Source: Sphingomonas anseongensis (GTDB lineage Bacteria; Pseudomonadota; Alphaproteobacteria; Sphingomonadales; Sphingomonadaceae). Taken from it: a stretch of DNA of 64,000 nt. The stretch lies in assembly GCF_023516495.1 (NCBI RefSeq), contig NZ_JAMGBC010000001.1, positions 558,001 through 622,000 on the forward strand. The letters are read 5' to 3'. Below are positions 20,396-29,106 of the stretch, in pieces. Below the pieces are notes generated by a model. That model saw nothing but the letters and a program-made list of their open reading frames with translations. It did no database searches and was not told where the DNA came from. The stretch's first letter is position 1, and every line of letters starts with the position of its first letter. The position numbers were made by a program, and so were the translations under genes.

Positions 20396-21097
20396 TTAGT
20401 GGCGGTGCATGCTCGCCTTCAGGCTCGCGACTTCAAGTCGCTTGCCGACCCACTCCGCAAGCTCCCCGAAGTCCAGCGGCTTGTCGAAGACGATTCCGGC
20501 GCGGCGGTCGGAAAACCAACGGACCTCGCCCTTGATTGGCTTCAGGCTCTCGACGACCACGATGACCGGCCGGCCGACGCAATATTCCTCGATCGGCTCG
20601 ACCTTCATCCCGCCGAGCGAGATGTCGTGGACGTCCACGTTGTAATAGACCTTGCCGACACGGACCGACGCCTTGCATTCGACGTGGAGGCGCGGCGGTC
20701 GGGGGCGGAATCCATGGCGCGGCTTGCGGCCGGCAAGAAGCTCGCCGAGGTCGACTGTCTGGTCGAACTTGATCCCTGCAAGGCCTTCACGGATCCACAC
20801 CACGCTCGACGGAATCTGCTGCCCGGACATCTCTATGGCGACGCGTTCGCCCACCTGCGGCGGATTTGCGACTTCCGCCATGACTCCGCCGGCGGAAATG
20901 TTGCGGATTCGAATCAGCCGCTCGGTCCCGTCCGACACCAGCTTCGACACCTTGAGGAGCGGGATCAGCCGCTCGTCAACGCGGCGCTCGGCAGGACGTG
21001 GAACGGCCGTGCTCAGAGAGAAAGTGGTCGATTCGAACGCCGCCTGGTCGTCGCTAAGCGACTGACCGCCTCTGCGACGGATAAGGGATGCAAACAT
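20396..21097 (-). CDS. Tandem PilZ-domain protein
   Basis: Two PilZ domains follow one another. The first (about 38-125) has ERRVDER and NISAGGV, the second (about 130-225) has RPRPPR and DISLGG, matching the RxxxR and D/NxSxxG c-di-GMP-binding motifs. No membrane segment or output domain is visible in 233 residues, so it may act as a soluble c-di-GMP effector. It is transcribed away from a receiver/EAL operon across a shared region of about 120 bases, which suggests a local c-di-GMP circuit. Confidence 0.88.
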   Translation of the reverse strand: MFASLIRRRGGQSLSDDQAAFESTTFSLSTAVPRPAERRVDERLIPLLKVSKLVSDGTERLIRIRNISAGGVMAEVANPPQVGERVAIEMSGQQIPSSVVWIREGLAGIKFDQTVDLGELLAGRKPRHGFRPRPPRLHVECKASVRVGKVYYNVDVHDISLGGMKVEPIEEYCVGRPVIVVVESLKPIKGEVRWFSDRRAGIVFDKPLDFGELAEWVGKRLEVASLKASMHRH

Positions 21098-21140
21098 CCG
21101 CGACCTTCCTGATAATCGAACCTTCTGTCCTCATTTTGGA

Positions 21141-21171
21141 CGGAATGCGGTTAAAAACCGGTTTCATTCCG
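21141..21171. repeat. Nested inverted repeat in the PilZ / receiver-EAL promoter region
   Basis: CGGAATG (21141-21147) pairs with CATTCCG (21165-21171). Within it CGGTT (21148-21152) pairs with AACCG (21156-21160). The two dyads share nearly the same centre. It lies between the divergent PilZ and receiver genes and could be an operator or a leader hairpin. Confidence 0.5.
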
Positions 21172-21217
21172 GACTTGCCAAGCGCAAAGCGCCAATCGGG
21201 TCACAATGGAGTGGCGG

Positions 21218-21607
21218 ATGCGGCAGCCGCGACTGCTTGTTATCGATGACGAGCCTGCGCTCGCGGAATTCGTGGCCCAGGTCGCGAGGGACTGCGGGTT
21301 CGCGCCAATTCTCACCGCCGATTACGACAGCTTCAAGAAGGCTGTTCAGACCAGGAAGCCCGACATGGTCGCCCTCGACCTCGGAATGCCCGGCATGGAC
21401 GGTGTCGAGCTGCTCCGCTTCCTTGCACTGGAGAATAGCCAGGCGCCGATCCTGATCATCAGCGGCTTTGACCGGCGCGTGCTCGAATCCGCCTTCCGCC
21501 TCGGCGAAGCCCTCGGGCTTACCATGGTCGGCCCGCTAGAAAAGCCTGTCCGCTTCCAGGAGCTCGAGGGCCTCCTTACGGAAATGCGGCCGAGCCTGGT
21601 GGAATGA
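21218..21607 (+). CDS. Single-domain response regulator
   Basis: This is a stand-alone CheY-like receiver of 129 residues. Key positions are present: IDDEP for the acidic pair, ALDLGMPGMDG for the phosphorylated Asp, IISGF for the switch Ser and LEKPV for the Lys. ATG 21218 is chosen because GGAG lies six bases before it; ATG 21206 is in frame but lacks a site. Its stop overlaps the start of the EAL gene (ATGA), so it probably delivers kinase input to that phosphodiesterase by protein contact. Confidence 0.9.
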   Translation: MRQPRLLVIDDEPALAEFVAQVARDCGFAPILTADYDSFKKAVQTRKPDMVALDLGMPGMDGVELLRFLALENSQAPILIISGFDRRVLESAFRLGEALGLTMVGPLEKPVRFQELEGLLTEMRPSLVE

Positions 21608-22410
21608 GCGCGCAGCCGGAAGGCGCTCTGCTTCGGAGCTTCGAGCGAGCGCTCGAATGCGGCGAGCTTCACATGGTCTACCAGCCGAAGGTCCGCATGG
21701 ACACGGGCGAGCTGACCCGTCTCGAAGCGCTGGTGCGCTGGGACGAGCCTGACTTTGGGCCTGTCGAACCGTCCCGCTTCGTGCCGCTGGCGGAAAAGCA
21801 CGGCCTGATCGGGCCGCTGACCGACTGGGGACTTCGAACTACGCTCAGCCAGTATCGCAAGTGGAGCAAACAGGGCCTGGACACACACGTCGCCTTCAAC
21901 ATCTCCGCGATCAGCCTCCAGAGCCTCGATTTCCCAGACCTGGTTGAGCGCGTGTGTAACGAGCTGGACGTCCCGACCGACCGGCTGGTCCTCGAGCTGA
22001 CGGAGGGCGCGACGCAGCCCCTGATCAAGCTGATGGACACCCTCACGCGCTTCCGGATCAAGGGCATCGGCCTCGCGATCGACGATTTCGGCACCGGCTA
22101 TTCGTCGCTGATGCAGCTTCGCCAGCTGCCCTTCACGGAAGTGAAGATCGACCGCCTGTTCGTGAAGGACCTTCCCGCCGCCCACGACAGTTGCGTGATC
22201 GTCAAGGCGATCATCGACCTCGCCCATGGGCTCGGGCTGGTCGCCACTGCTGAGGGCGTCGAGACCCCCGAGCAGCTTCGTTTCCTCCGCTCGCTGCGCT
22301 GCGATGTCGCGCAGGGCTATATCGTCGCTCGCCCGCTCGAGCCGGATTCGCTCGGCGCCTGGATCGAGGAGTTCGCCGGCCGTTGGCCGGAGCTGATCGG
22401 CGAGGCCTAG
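21604..22410 (+). CDS. Stand-alone EAL c-di-GMP phosphodiesterase
   Basis: The 268-residue protein is almost entirely an EAL domain. Catalytic features are all visible: RLEALVRW, the Asn of FNISAISL, ELTEGA, DDFGTGYSS, KIDRLFV, TAEGVET and the Gln in DVAQGYI. It should therefore hydrolyse c-di-GMP. Input probably comes from the co-translated receiver. It ends at CTAG shared with the convergent aldehyde dehydrogenase gene. Confidence 0.92.
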   Translation: MSAQPEGALLRSFERALECGELHMVYQPKVRMDTGELTRLEALVRWDEPDFGPVEPSRFVPLAEKHGLIGPLTDWGLRTTLSQYRKWSKQGLDTHVAFNISAISLQSLDFPDLVERVCNELDVPTDRLVLELTEGATQPLIKLMDTLTRFRIKGIGLAIDDFGTGYSSLMQLRQLPFTEVKIDRLFVKDLPAAHDSCVIVKAIIDLAHGLGLVATAEGVETPEQLRFLRSLRCDVAQGYIVARPLEPDSLGAWIEEFAGRWPELIGEA

Positions 22411-23873
22411 GGTGCGACCTTGAATTCGACTCCCTGCGCCAGCGGGAGATCTGATCCGTAGTTGATCGTGTTCGTCTGCCTGCGCATGTAGGCGCGCCAG
22501 CTGTCGGAGCCGCTTTCGCGCCCGCCGCCTGTCTCCTTTTCACCTCCGAACGCACCGCCGATCTCCGCCCCTGAAGGACCGATATTGACGTTGGCTATGC
22601 CGCAGTCGGAGCCGGACGCCGACAGAAAGCGCTCCGATTCCCTAAGGTCATTCGTGAAGATGGATGAGCTAAGCCCTTGCGATACGGCATTGTTGAGCGC
22701 GATTGCTTCGTCCAGATCTGAATAGCGCAGGACGTAAAGGATCGGCGCGAAGGTCTCCTTCAGCATCGTGCCCTGCTGGACGTCAGCTTCGACGATCGCC
22801 GGCCTGACGTAATAGCCGCCTGGCACTGCATCCACCTGCTCGATCGTCTCACCGATTACATTGCGCATTGCCTCAAACGCCGAAGCGTCGATCAACGGGC
22901 CTACGAGGGTATCCGCATCGCGCGGGTCTCCGACCTTGATCCGGGCAAAGAGCGATTTCAGCCGCTCGACGAAAGCGTCGGCGATGCTCTCGTGGACGAT
23001 CAGCCGCCTCAGCGTCGTGCAGCGCTGCCCCGCAGTGCCGGCCGCCGAGAAGAGGATCGCGCGCTCTGCTAGGTCCAGGTCGGCAGACGGAGTGACGATC
23101 GTTGCATTGTTGCCGCCCAGCTCCAGAAGCACCCGGCCGAACCGTTCGGCGACCTTCGGCCCGACCTTGCGCCCCATTGCCGTCGAGCCGGTGGCCGAGA
23201 CCAAAGCGATCCGTTCGTCCTCCACGAGGGCTTGGCCAACATCGCGCCCGCCCTGCACGCATTGCAGCAAGCCATCCGGAGCATCGCCGAACCGCTCCAT
23301 CGCGCGCCTCGCCAGCGCCATCACCGCTTCGGCGCACAAGGGCACCTTCTCGCTAGGCTTCCAGACAACCGGATCGCCGCAGACAAGCGCGAGCGCCGCA
23401 TTCCACGCCCACACGGCGACCGGGAAGTTGAAGGCGGTGATGACCCCCACCGGCCCCAGCGGGTGCCATTGTTCGATCATCCGGTGGTTCGGCCGCTCGC
23501 TTGCTATCGTCAGGCCGTAGATCTGGCGCGACAGGCCGACCGCGAAGTCGCAGATGTCGATCATCTCCTGGACCTCGCCCAGGCCTTCCTGGACAATCTT
23601 TCCGCATTCGAGGGTTACGAGCCGGGCCAACGGCTCCTTTGCCGCGCGAAGCTCCTCGCCGAGCAATCGCACCAGCTCCCCGCGACGGGGTGCAGGGACT
23701 AAGCGCCAGGAAAGAAACGCCTCCTGCGCCCGCGCGCAGGCGCTGGTGACGTCACCTTCCTCGGCCACGCTGCCGATGACCTGCCCGTCGATGGGCGATC
23801 GGCTCTCCAGCGATCCGCCGCAGGTTACTCCAAGCCGTTCCAGGAGCTTCCGCGCTTCGTCCGCCGGGGTCAT
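22407..23873 (-). CDS. ALDH7-type (aminoadipate-semialdehyde-like) aldehyde dehydrogenase
   Basis: The NAD-dependent dehydrogenase fold shows AFNFPVAVWAWNAALALVCG, the catalytic Glu in LLELGGNN, the catalytic Cys in AGQRCTT and a C-terminal IGGAFGGEKETGGGRESG. This pattern matches the antiquitin/ALDH7 group, which oxidises alpha-aminoadipate semialdehyde in lysine breakdown. It is the last gene of a three-gene operon with an aminotransferase and an acyl-CoA racemase, joined by ATGA overlaps. A lysine or related amino-acid catabolic role is inferred. Confidence 0.88.
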   Translation of the reverse strand: MTPADEARKLLERLGVTCGGSLESRSPIDGQVIGSVAEEGDVTSACARAQEAFLSWRLVPAPRRGELVRLLGEELRAAKEPLARLVTLECGKIVQEGLGEVQEMIDICDFAVGLSRQIYGLTIASERPNHRMIEQWHPLGPVGVITAFNFPVAVWAWNAALALVCGDPVVWKPSEKVPLCAEAVMALARRAMERFGDAPDGLLQCVQGGRDVGQALVEDERIALVSATGSTAMGRKVGPKVAERFGRVLLELGGNNATIVTPSADLDLAERAILFSAAGTAGQRCTTLRRLIVHESIADAFVERLKSLFARIKVGDPRDADTLVGPLIDASAFEAMRNVIGETIEQVDAVPGGYYVRPAIVEADVQQGTMLKETFAPILYVLRYSDLDEAIALNNAVSQGLSSSIFTNDLRESERFLSASGSDCGIANVNIGPSGAEIGGAFGGEKETGGGRESGSDSWRAYMRRQTNTINYGSDLPLAQGVEFKVAP

Positions 23874-25024
23874 GCCAGCAGCTCCTTCGCCTTACGCATC
23901 GCCGCTACGCCCGCGTCGATCGTCTCGTCGCGCTTTCCGAAGCACAACCGGACGATATGCCGAGATGGGTCCTGCTCGGCAAAGGCCGACACGGGGACGA
24001 CGGCCACCCCCGCCTGCTCGACCGCTGCCGAGGCGAACGCCTCGTCGTCCAAGTCCAGCCCCGATTGCTTCAGGTCGACGCAGAGGAAGTAGGTCGAGGC
24101 TGCATCCAGAGTGGCGTAGCCCGCCCCTTTCAACCCATCGACCATCCGGTCCCGGGCACGGGCGAACCTCTGCCGCATCGGCTCCAGCCAGGAATCGCCG
24201 TCGTCCATTCCGAAAGCCACTGCCGCCTGCAGGTTGGGAGCAGTTGAAAAGGTGAGGAACTGGTGGGCCCTTGCAGCGACCGAAGCAAGCGGCGGCGCGG
24301 AGGCGATCCAGCCGACCTTCCACCCGGTCAACGAGAAGATCTTGCCGGCGGAGCCGATTTTCAGGGTGCGGTCCACCATTCCGGGGAGCGTTGCCAGCGG
24401 AGTGAACCTCTGCCCGTCGAGCACGATATGCTCCCACACCTCGTCGCTGATGACGGTCAGGTCGTGTTGAATTGCCGCATCTGCGATCATCTGCAGTTCG
24501 GTCCCGTCGTACAGCCGCCCGGTCGGGTTCTGCGGGTTGTTGAACAAGATCGCCCGCGTCTTCGGCCCGATCGCAGCTTGGAGCGCGTCACGGTCTATCC
24601 GCCACTCGGGCGGCCGAAGCGCGATCTCGCGGACCGCTCCGCCGGCTCTCCGAATCATCGGCGCGTAGCTGTCGTAGGCGGGCGTGAAGATGATCACCTC
24701 GTCGCCGGGCGACACGGTGGCGAGGATGCACGCGCCCAAGGCCTCGGTCGCGCCCGAAGTCACGCAGACATCCTCAGCTCTCAGCGTCTGACCAAAATGG
24801 CGGTGGTAATGACCGGCGACAGCTTCACGCAGCTGAGGCAAACCGCGCGACGGAGGATATTGGTTCGATGCGTTCTTGAGCGCGTCCGCCGCCGCGTCCA
24901 GTATCTCGTTAGGCCAGCCGAAGTCGGGAAAGCCCTGCCCTAGGTTCACGGCGCTGTGCTTGGCGGCGAGCGCCGACATCCGCTCGAAGACGCTGGTCTG
25001 CATCTGCTCGTAGATCGGGTTCAA
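23870..25024 (-). CDS. Class I/II PLP aminotransferase (methionine/kynurenine type)
   Basis: The fold-type I aminotransferase shows LGQGFPDFGWP near the N-terminus, VTSGATEAL, NNPQNPTGR, ISDEVWEHIV and the PLP lysine in SAGKIFSLTGWKVGW, with the substrate-binding Arg in HIVRLCFGK. The arrangement fits the YbdL/kynurenine aminotransferase III subgroup, which accepts methionine, glutamine or aromatic amino acids. It overlaps genes on both sides by four bases, so it is translated together with the dehydrogenase and racemase. The amino donor is uncertain. Confidence 0.9.
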   Translation of the reverse strand: MNPIYEQMQTSVFERMSALAAKHSAVNLGQGFPDFGWPNEILDAAADALKNASNQYPPSRGLPQLREAVAGHYHRHFGQTLRAEDVCVTSGATEALGACILATVSPGDEVIIFTPAYDSYAPMIRRAGGAVREIALRPPEWRIDRDALQAAIGPKTRAILFNNPQNPTGRLYDGTELQMIADAAIQHDLTVISDEVWEHIVLDGQRFTPLATLPGMVDRTLKIGSAGKIFSLTGWKVGWIASAPPLASVAARAHQFLTFSTAPNLQAAVAFGMDDGDSWLEPMRQRFARARDRMVDGLKGAGYATLDAASTYFLCVDLKQSGLDLDDEAFASAAVEQAGVAVVPVSAFAEQDPSRHIVRLCFGKRDETIDAGVAAMRKAKELLA

Positions 25025-26121
25025 AGAAGCGCTCCTTGGCGGCGCAATAACAGGATGTCGTCGGGCGAATAGCCAATCCCTGCGAGAACGGCTTCACCAT
25101 CCGCTCCAACGGGACGAGGTTCAGTCGGCTGATCGGTGGCCGTCCGCGAATAACGGGGCGCCGGCCCCGGCTGAACTACGCCGCCGAGGTCCACGAAGGT
25201 GCCGCGCTCGACGTTGTGCGGGTGACCGGGCGCTTCCTCCAGCGTCAGCACGGGCGCGACGCAGGCATCGCTTCCTCCGAAATGCGTCACCCATTCGTCG
25301 CGGCTGCGCTTGGCGATGATCTCCGCAACCTCGGCCTTGCCCGCGTCCATGGGCAATCGAAGACCCTCGAATAGCGCCTTTCGGAACTGCGGCTCGATCG
25401 CGCCAACGGCAAGAAAGCGGCCGTCGCTGCACTCGTACACACCGTAAGCGGCATCGCCGCCGTCGAGCAGATTGGCTTCCCGTTCCTCCTTCCAAATGCC
25501 AGCCGACCGCATCCCATAGGTGAACGCACCGATCAGCGCCGCGCCGTCGCTCATCGCGCAGTCGATCACCTGTCCCTGACCACCGCGCTGCACATCGAGC
25601 AAGGCCGCCACCATGGCGAAGGCGAGCATCATCCCTCCGCCCGCAAAATCCGCCAGATAATTGATCGGCACGACAGGCCGTTGCTTCGGGCCAATCCCGT
25701 GGAGCAGACCGGTGATCGCAAGATAATCAACGTCATGCCCAGCGGCGGGTGCGAGCGGCCCTTCCTGACCCCAGCCGGTCACCCGGCCATAGACCAGCCT
25801 TGAATTGTCTCCGAGAAGTGCATCCGGACCCAGGCCGAGACGCTCCATCACGCCCGGACGATATCCCTCGATCAGCGCGTCCGCGCTCGCGGCGAGCCGC
25901 CGGAGGACCCTGCGCGCGCCGTCGGTCTTGAGGTCCAACGATATGCTCCTGCGCGAACGTAGCAGCGGGTCGTTCGGAATTCCGATCAGCCCTTCCCGCT
26001 CGACGCGGATGACCTCGGCTCCATGGTCGGCAAGCATCATCGCAGCGAAAGGTGCCGGGCCGATACCCGCCATCTCGACAATCGTCATTCCGTGCAGCGG
26101 CCCCGGCATCCCGCCGTTCAT
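25021..26121 (-). CDS. CoA-transferase family III, alpha-methylacyl-CoA racemase-like
   Basis: The CaiB/BaiF fold is visible in VEMAGIGPAPFAAMMLADHGA, RSISLDLK, DALIEGYRPGVMERLGLGP and the catalytic GHDVDYLAITG, whose His and Asp match the acid/base pair of alpha-methylacyl-CoA racemase. The family equilibrates 2R and 2S methyl-branched acyl-CoAs. The start is set at ATG 26121 with GGAG just upstream; ATG 26109 is also possible. It is the first gene of the operon with aminotransferase and aldehyde dehydrogenase. Confidence 0.88.
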   Translation of the reverse strand: MNGGMPGPLHGMTIVEMAGIGPAPFAAMMLADHGAEVIRVEREGLIGIPNDPLLRSRRSISLDLKTDGARRVLRRLAASADALIEGYRPGVMERLGLGPDALLGDNSRLVYGRVTGWGQEGPLAPAAGHDVDYLAITGLLHGIGPKQRPVVPINYLADFAGGGMMLAFAMVAALLDVQRGGQGQVIDCAMSDGAALIGAFTYGMRSAGIWKEEREANLLDGGDAAYGVYECSDGRFLAVGAIEPQFRKALFEGLRLPMDAGKAEVAEIIAKRSRDEWVTHFGGSDACVAPVLTLEEAPGHPHNVERGTFVDLGGVVQPGPAPRYSRTATDQPTEPRPVGADGEAVLAGIGYSPDDILLLRRQGALL

Positions 26122-26153
26122 GCACTCCGGTGGCAACGCAACTCAAGGGTGCG

Positions 26154-26651
26154 TCAGTGGCCGGCGAGCGCCGCCTTTACGTGCCCGAGCGGCCTGGCCA
26201 GCGTGCTCGCCGCGTAGAAAGCCCCCGCGCCGGCCAGGGCCGCGACGATCAGCACGGTGCCGATGAACTCGCCCGCGCTGGCCTGGGAGCGGCTGGAGTC
26301 AGGGGTGCGCGGTACCCGCCGCCGCTCAAGCGTCACCTTGTAGGCGGTCGTAAGCGCGGCCTGGCCCTCGTCGGTGGAGATGATGTCGTCGACGTGGATC
26401 GTGTCGGGGCTGCAAAGGCCGATTCGCTGGTTCCTGCGCCAGACGACGCGGGCGATGACTAGCTGGCCGCCGCGACGGACCTCGACGAAGTTTCCCGGCT
26501 GTGCAGCTCCGTTGGAGTAGATCAGCAAGCCGTGAGCCGAGACGTTCAGGATGCACGCGTCGCTCCAGCCGGACTGGCTGCGGAGTCGCGCCGGCAGCAT
26601 GACTCGCCGCCGCTCCTCCCTGGTCCTGATCTGATGCTGGCCGGTGCCCAT
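26154..26651 (-). CDS. PilZ-domain protein with C-terminal membrane helix
   Basis: An N-terminal PilZ domain (about 10-105) carries REERRRVMLPARLR and the NVSAHGLLI motif, a near match to D/NxSxxG, so c-di-GMP binding is plausible though the second Gly is shifted. A linker leads to one membrane helix (FIGTVLIVAALAGAGAFYAA, about 130-150) and a short tail. It would be a membrane-anchored c-di-GMP sensor. It is preceded by tRNA-Gln on the same strand and precedes the racemase operon after 32 bases. Confidence 0.82.
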   Translation of the reverse strand: MGTGQHQIRTREERRRVMLPARLRSQSGWSDACILNVSAHGLLIYSNGAAQPGNFVEVRRGGQLVIARVVWRRNQRIGLCSPDTIHVDDIISTDEGQAALTTAYKVTLERRRVPRTPDSSRSQASAGEFIGTVLIVAALAGAGAFYAASTLARPLGHVKAALAGH

Positions 26652-26721
26652 CGCGCATGAGTGTCGCGATCAGGGTCTCCCCGTGCTTAACCTTCACTCC
26701 GAAGCGGAGGCATCTGCGGAT

Positions 26722-26796
26722 TGGCTGGGGCGGCAGGATTCGAACCTGCGAATGGCGGCACCAAAAGCCGCTGCCTTACCACTTGGCGACGCCCCA
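26722..26796 (-). tRNA. tRNA-Gln (anticodon TTG)
   Basis: A cloverleaf is readable on the minus strand. The acceptor TGGGGCG (26796-26790) pairs with CGCCCCA (26732-26726), and the anticodon loop CTTTTGG holds TTG. The T arm contains GGTTCGAATCC and the 3' CCA is encoded. It decodes CAA glutamine codons. Confidence 0.95.
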
Positions 26797-26801
26797 CCAG
26801 C

Positions 26802-26827
26802 CGAGTGCGGGCATATAGCCGCACTCG
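26802..26827 (-). promoter_or_regulatory. Perfect dyad between ilvE and tRNA-Gln
   Basis: CGAGTGCGG and CCGCACTCG form a nine-base-pair perfect stem with an eight-base loop. On the minus strand the loop contains TATATG, about nine bases before a likely start close to the tRNA 5' end. It may be the ilvE terminator, though no T run follows, or an operator around the tRNA -10. Confidence 0.45.
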
Positions 26828-26844
26828 AGCGACTTGAAAGGGGC

Positions 26845-27735
26845 TTAGGAGTTGGGAAGGCGCCCGTTGACCAGGTCGTCGTAATCCTTGGCCAGCTGCT
26901 TCGTGACGTCACCAACCTCGAAGCTCCAGGGGCCGGCTGAGCCGACGGGGGTGACCTCCGCGGCGCTTCCGGTCAGGAACATTTGCTGGAAGCTCTCCAG
27001 CTCTTCCGGCCAGATCGCCCGCTCCTGGACCTCGATCCCGCGCTTGCGGGCGAGCTCGATGATCGTCTGGCGGGTGATGCCGTCGAGGAAGCAGTCCGGC
27101 GTCGGAGTATGAAGTACGCCGTCGCGGACGAAGAAGGCGTTGGCGCCGGTCGCTTCGGCGACCTGCCCCCGCCAGTCGAACATCAGGGCGTCGTCGAACC
27201 CAGTGTCCTCGGCATGTTTCCGCGAGAGCATCGCGATCATGTAGAGGCCGGAAGCCTTGGAGTGGACGGGAGCAGTGTAAGGCGCGGGCCGACGCCATGG
27301 GGCAATAGTCAGCCGGATTCCCTTGGCGGCTCTCTCCGGCGAGAAATACTTCCCCCATTCCCACGCAGCGATCGCCAGGTGCGGCTTGGTCCCGCTCGGC
27401 GAAACGCCCATCCGCTCAGACCCCAGCCAGGCGACCGGGCGCATGTAGGCGTCCTTCAGCCCGCTGGAGTTCAATACCTCCTTGCACGCGGTCGCGATCT
27501 CCTCGACGCTCCATGGGATCTGGAAGCCGAGGATATTCGCGCTCTTGTGAAGCCGTTCGCAATGCGCGTGGAGCTTGAAAATGTCGCCGCCGTAGGCGCG
27601 CTGCCCTTCGAACACCGACGAGGCATAATGAAGTGCGTGCGTGAGGACGTGCACCTCCGCCTCGCGCCACGGCACCAGCTTGCCGTCGAACCAGATGAAG
27701 CCGTCGCGGTCGTCGTAGGTCTGATTATCTGCCAT
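26845..27735 (-). CDS. ilvE: Branched-chain amino-acid aminotransferase
   Basis: This fold-type IV PLP enzyme interconverts leucine, isoleucine and valine with their 2-oxo acids. Visible signatures are HYASSVFEGQRAY, the catalytic-lysine segment HSKASGLYM, EATGANAFFV and LTGSAAEVTPV. Its 296 residues fit the family. It starts MADNQTYDDRDGFIWFDGK, the usual position of the first strand. The gene stands between proC and tRNA-Gln, on the minus strand with a 47-base gap. Confidence 0.95.
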   Translation of the reverse strand: MADNQTYDDRDGFIWFDGKLVPWREAEVHVLTHALHYASSVFEGQRAYGGDIFKLHAHCERLHKSANILGFQIPWSVEEIATACKEVLNSSGLKDAYMRPVAWLGSERMGVSPSGTKPHLAIAAWEWGKYFSPERAAKGIRLTIAPWRRPAPYTAPVHSKASGLYMIAMLSRKHAEDTGFDDALMFDWRGQVAEATGANAFFVRDGVLHTPTPDCFLDGITRQTIIELARKRGIEVQERAIWPEELESFQQMFLTGSAAEVTPVGSAGPWSFEVGDVTKQLAKDYDDLVNGRLPNS

Positions 27736-27782
27736 GCGGTCCGCCTAGGACAGGCGGTCCGGCTCGTAAAGTTTACGGAAAA

Positions 27783-28604
27783 CTAGGCGACCTGTTCTCC
27801 GCGTGCTTCGGCGGCGAGCTCGGCTCCCCTCCGTCGTGCGGCGTTGATCGTCGCTCCGATCAGCTGGCGAAACGCGTCCTCGCGGTCGAGGACTGCAAGT
27901 CCGGCCTCGGTGGTGCCCCTGGGGCTTGCGACGCGCCGCGCCAGATCGTCCATGGTCTCGCCGCTGGAAGCAGCACGCCAAGCGGTACCCAGCACCGTCT
28001 CCACGGCGATGGACGAAGCAAGCGCCTTCGGAAGGCCCTGTTCCACTCCTGCGTCGGCGAGAGCGGCGATGAAACGTGCGACATAGGCTGGTCCCGGGCC
28101 GGCAACCGAGCCGATGGCGGCCAGTGAGTTTTCGGTTTCGGCCCACATTGCAAAACCGAGCGCTGCGAACGCTTCCGAAAGCTGCTTTCGAAGCCCCTCT
28201 TCAATTTCGCCGCCGGTGAAGAGCGCGACCACGCCGCGGCGGACTGACACCGGAAGGTTGGGGATCGCGCGGATGACCGTCGCCTTGGGGAAGCGCGCCT
28301 TGAGGCTGGCCGTCTCGACTCCGGCGAGGAGCGAAACGACGATCGTCTTAGAGGTGATCCAAGGAAGAAGCTCGGGCGCCACCTCGTCCAGCTTCTGGGG
28401 CTTGAAGCCGAGGATGATCATCCGCGGCGGAGCGCCGGCCTCTTTTATTGATCCCACCGTCCGGATTCCCGGGACGGGCACGTTGCTCGGGCGGATGGCG
28501 ACGGCGCTCGAAAGGTCGACGCCGGCCAGGCGCCAGCCTTCGACCATCGCCTGGCCCATGTTGCCGCAACCGACGAACCAGGTCGGAACTGGAAGCTGCA
28601 TCAT
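27783..28604 (-). CDS. proC: Pyrroline-5-carboxylate reductase
   Basis: The enzyme reduces pyrroline-5-carboxylate to proline with NAD(P)H. The N-terminal Rossmann motif is FVGCGNMGQAMVEGW. Further signatures are IILGFKPQKLDEV, VIRAIPNLP, GSVAGPGPAYVARFIAAL and the C-terminal RRVASPRGTTEAGLAVL. ATG 28604 overlaps the ybjN stop as ATGA and precedes the Rossmann strand, which rules out the longer upstream version. It gives 273 residues. Confidence 0.95.
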   Translation of the reverse strand: MMQLPVPTWFVGCGNMGQAMVEGWRLAGVDLSSAVAIRPSNVPVPGIRTVGSIKEAGAPPRMIILGFKPQKLDEVAPELLPWITSKTIVVSLLAGVETASLKARFPKATVIRAIPNLPVSVRRGVVALFTGGEIEEGLRKQLSEAFAALGFAMWAETENSLAAIGSVAGPGPAYVARFIAALADAGVEQGLPKALASSIAVETVLGTAWRAASSGETMDDLARRVASPRGTTEAGLAVLDREDAFRQLIGATINAARRRGAELAAEARGEQVA

Positions 28605-29095
28605 GCCTCTCCGTGGGTGTCGATTAGCGCTGCCGCGATCGCTTCGCCGGGGCTCTTGCCGCCCCACAGCACGAACTGGAAGACCGGGTAGAAACGCTCA
28701 CACTCCTCGAGCGCCGCCTCCGCCACAGCCTCCGCCTGCTCGAGGCTCAGGCCCTCGCCGTCGCGGGTGTCGAGGACCGTCGAGTGACGGAAGACGATCA
28801 GGCCGGATCCCGACCACATCTCGAAATGGCCGAGCCACAGCTGTTCGTTGATCAAGCCAAGCGATTCGTAGATCGCCGAGCGCTTCTCCGGCGCCACCTT
28901 GATGTCCGGGAAAGCGAGGAACTGGAGAACCTGGTCCTCCGGGCGCCACACGCCGCGAAGCTCGTACTGCGCCCAGCTGCCAGTCGCGGACGCAACGATC
29001 TCACCTTCGCCCGAGCGCTCGCACGCCCAGCCGCGAGCCTCGAAATATTGCTCGAGAACCTCGATCGGAGCGCCGTCTTCGCGTTCATCGTTCAC
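28601..29095 (-). CDS. YbjN-domain protein
   Basis: This 164-residue protein matches the YbjN family (type III secretion chaperone-like fold), which is linked in enterobacteria to stress and motility regulation by an unknown mechanism. The recognisable part runs from EVLEQYFEARGW through VLQFLAFPDIKVAPEKRSAI and LINEQLWLGHFE to RHSTVLDT. It is translationally coupled to proC by ATGA and follows the UbiK-like gene after 11 bases, so the three probably form one operon. Confidence 0.85.
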   Translation of the reverse strand: MNDEREDGAPIEVLEQYFEARGWACERSGEGEIVASATGSWAQYELRGVWRPEDQVLQFLAFPDIKVAPEKRSAIYESLGLINEQLWLGHFEMWSGSGLIVFRHSTVLDTRDGEGLSLEQAEAVAEAALEECERFYPVFQFVLWGGKSPGEAIAAALIDTHGEA

Positions 29096-29106
29096 TTGGG
29101 GTTCGG

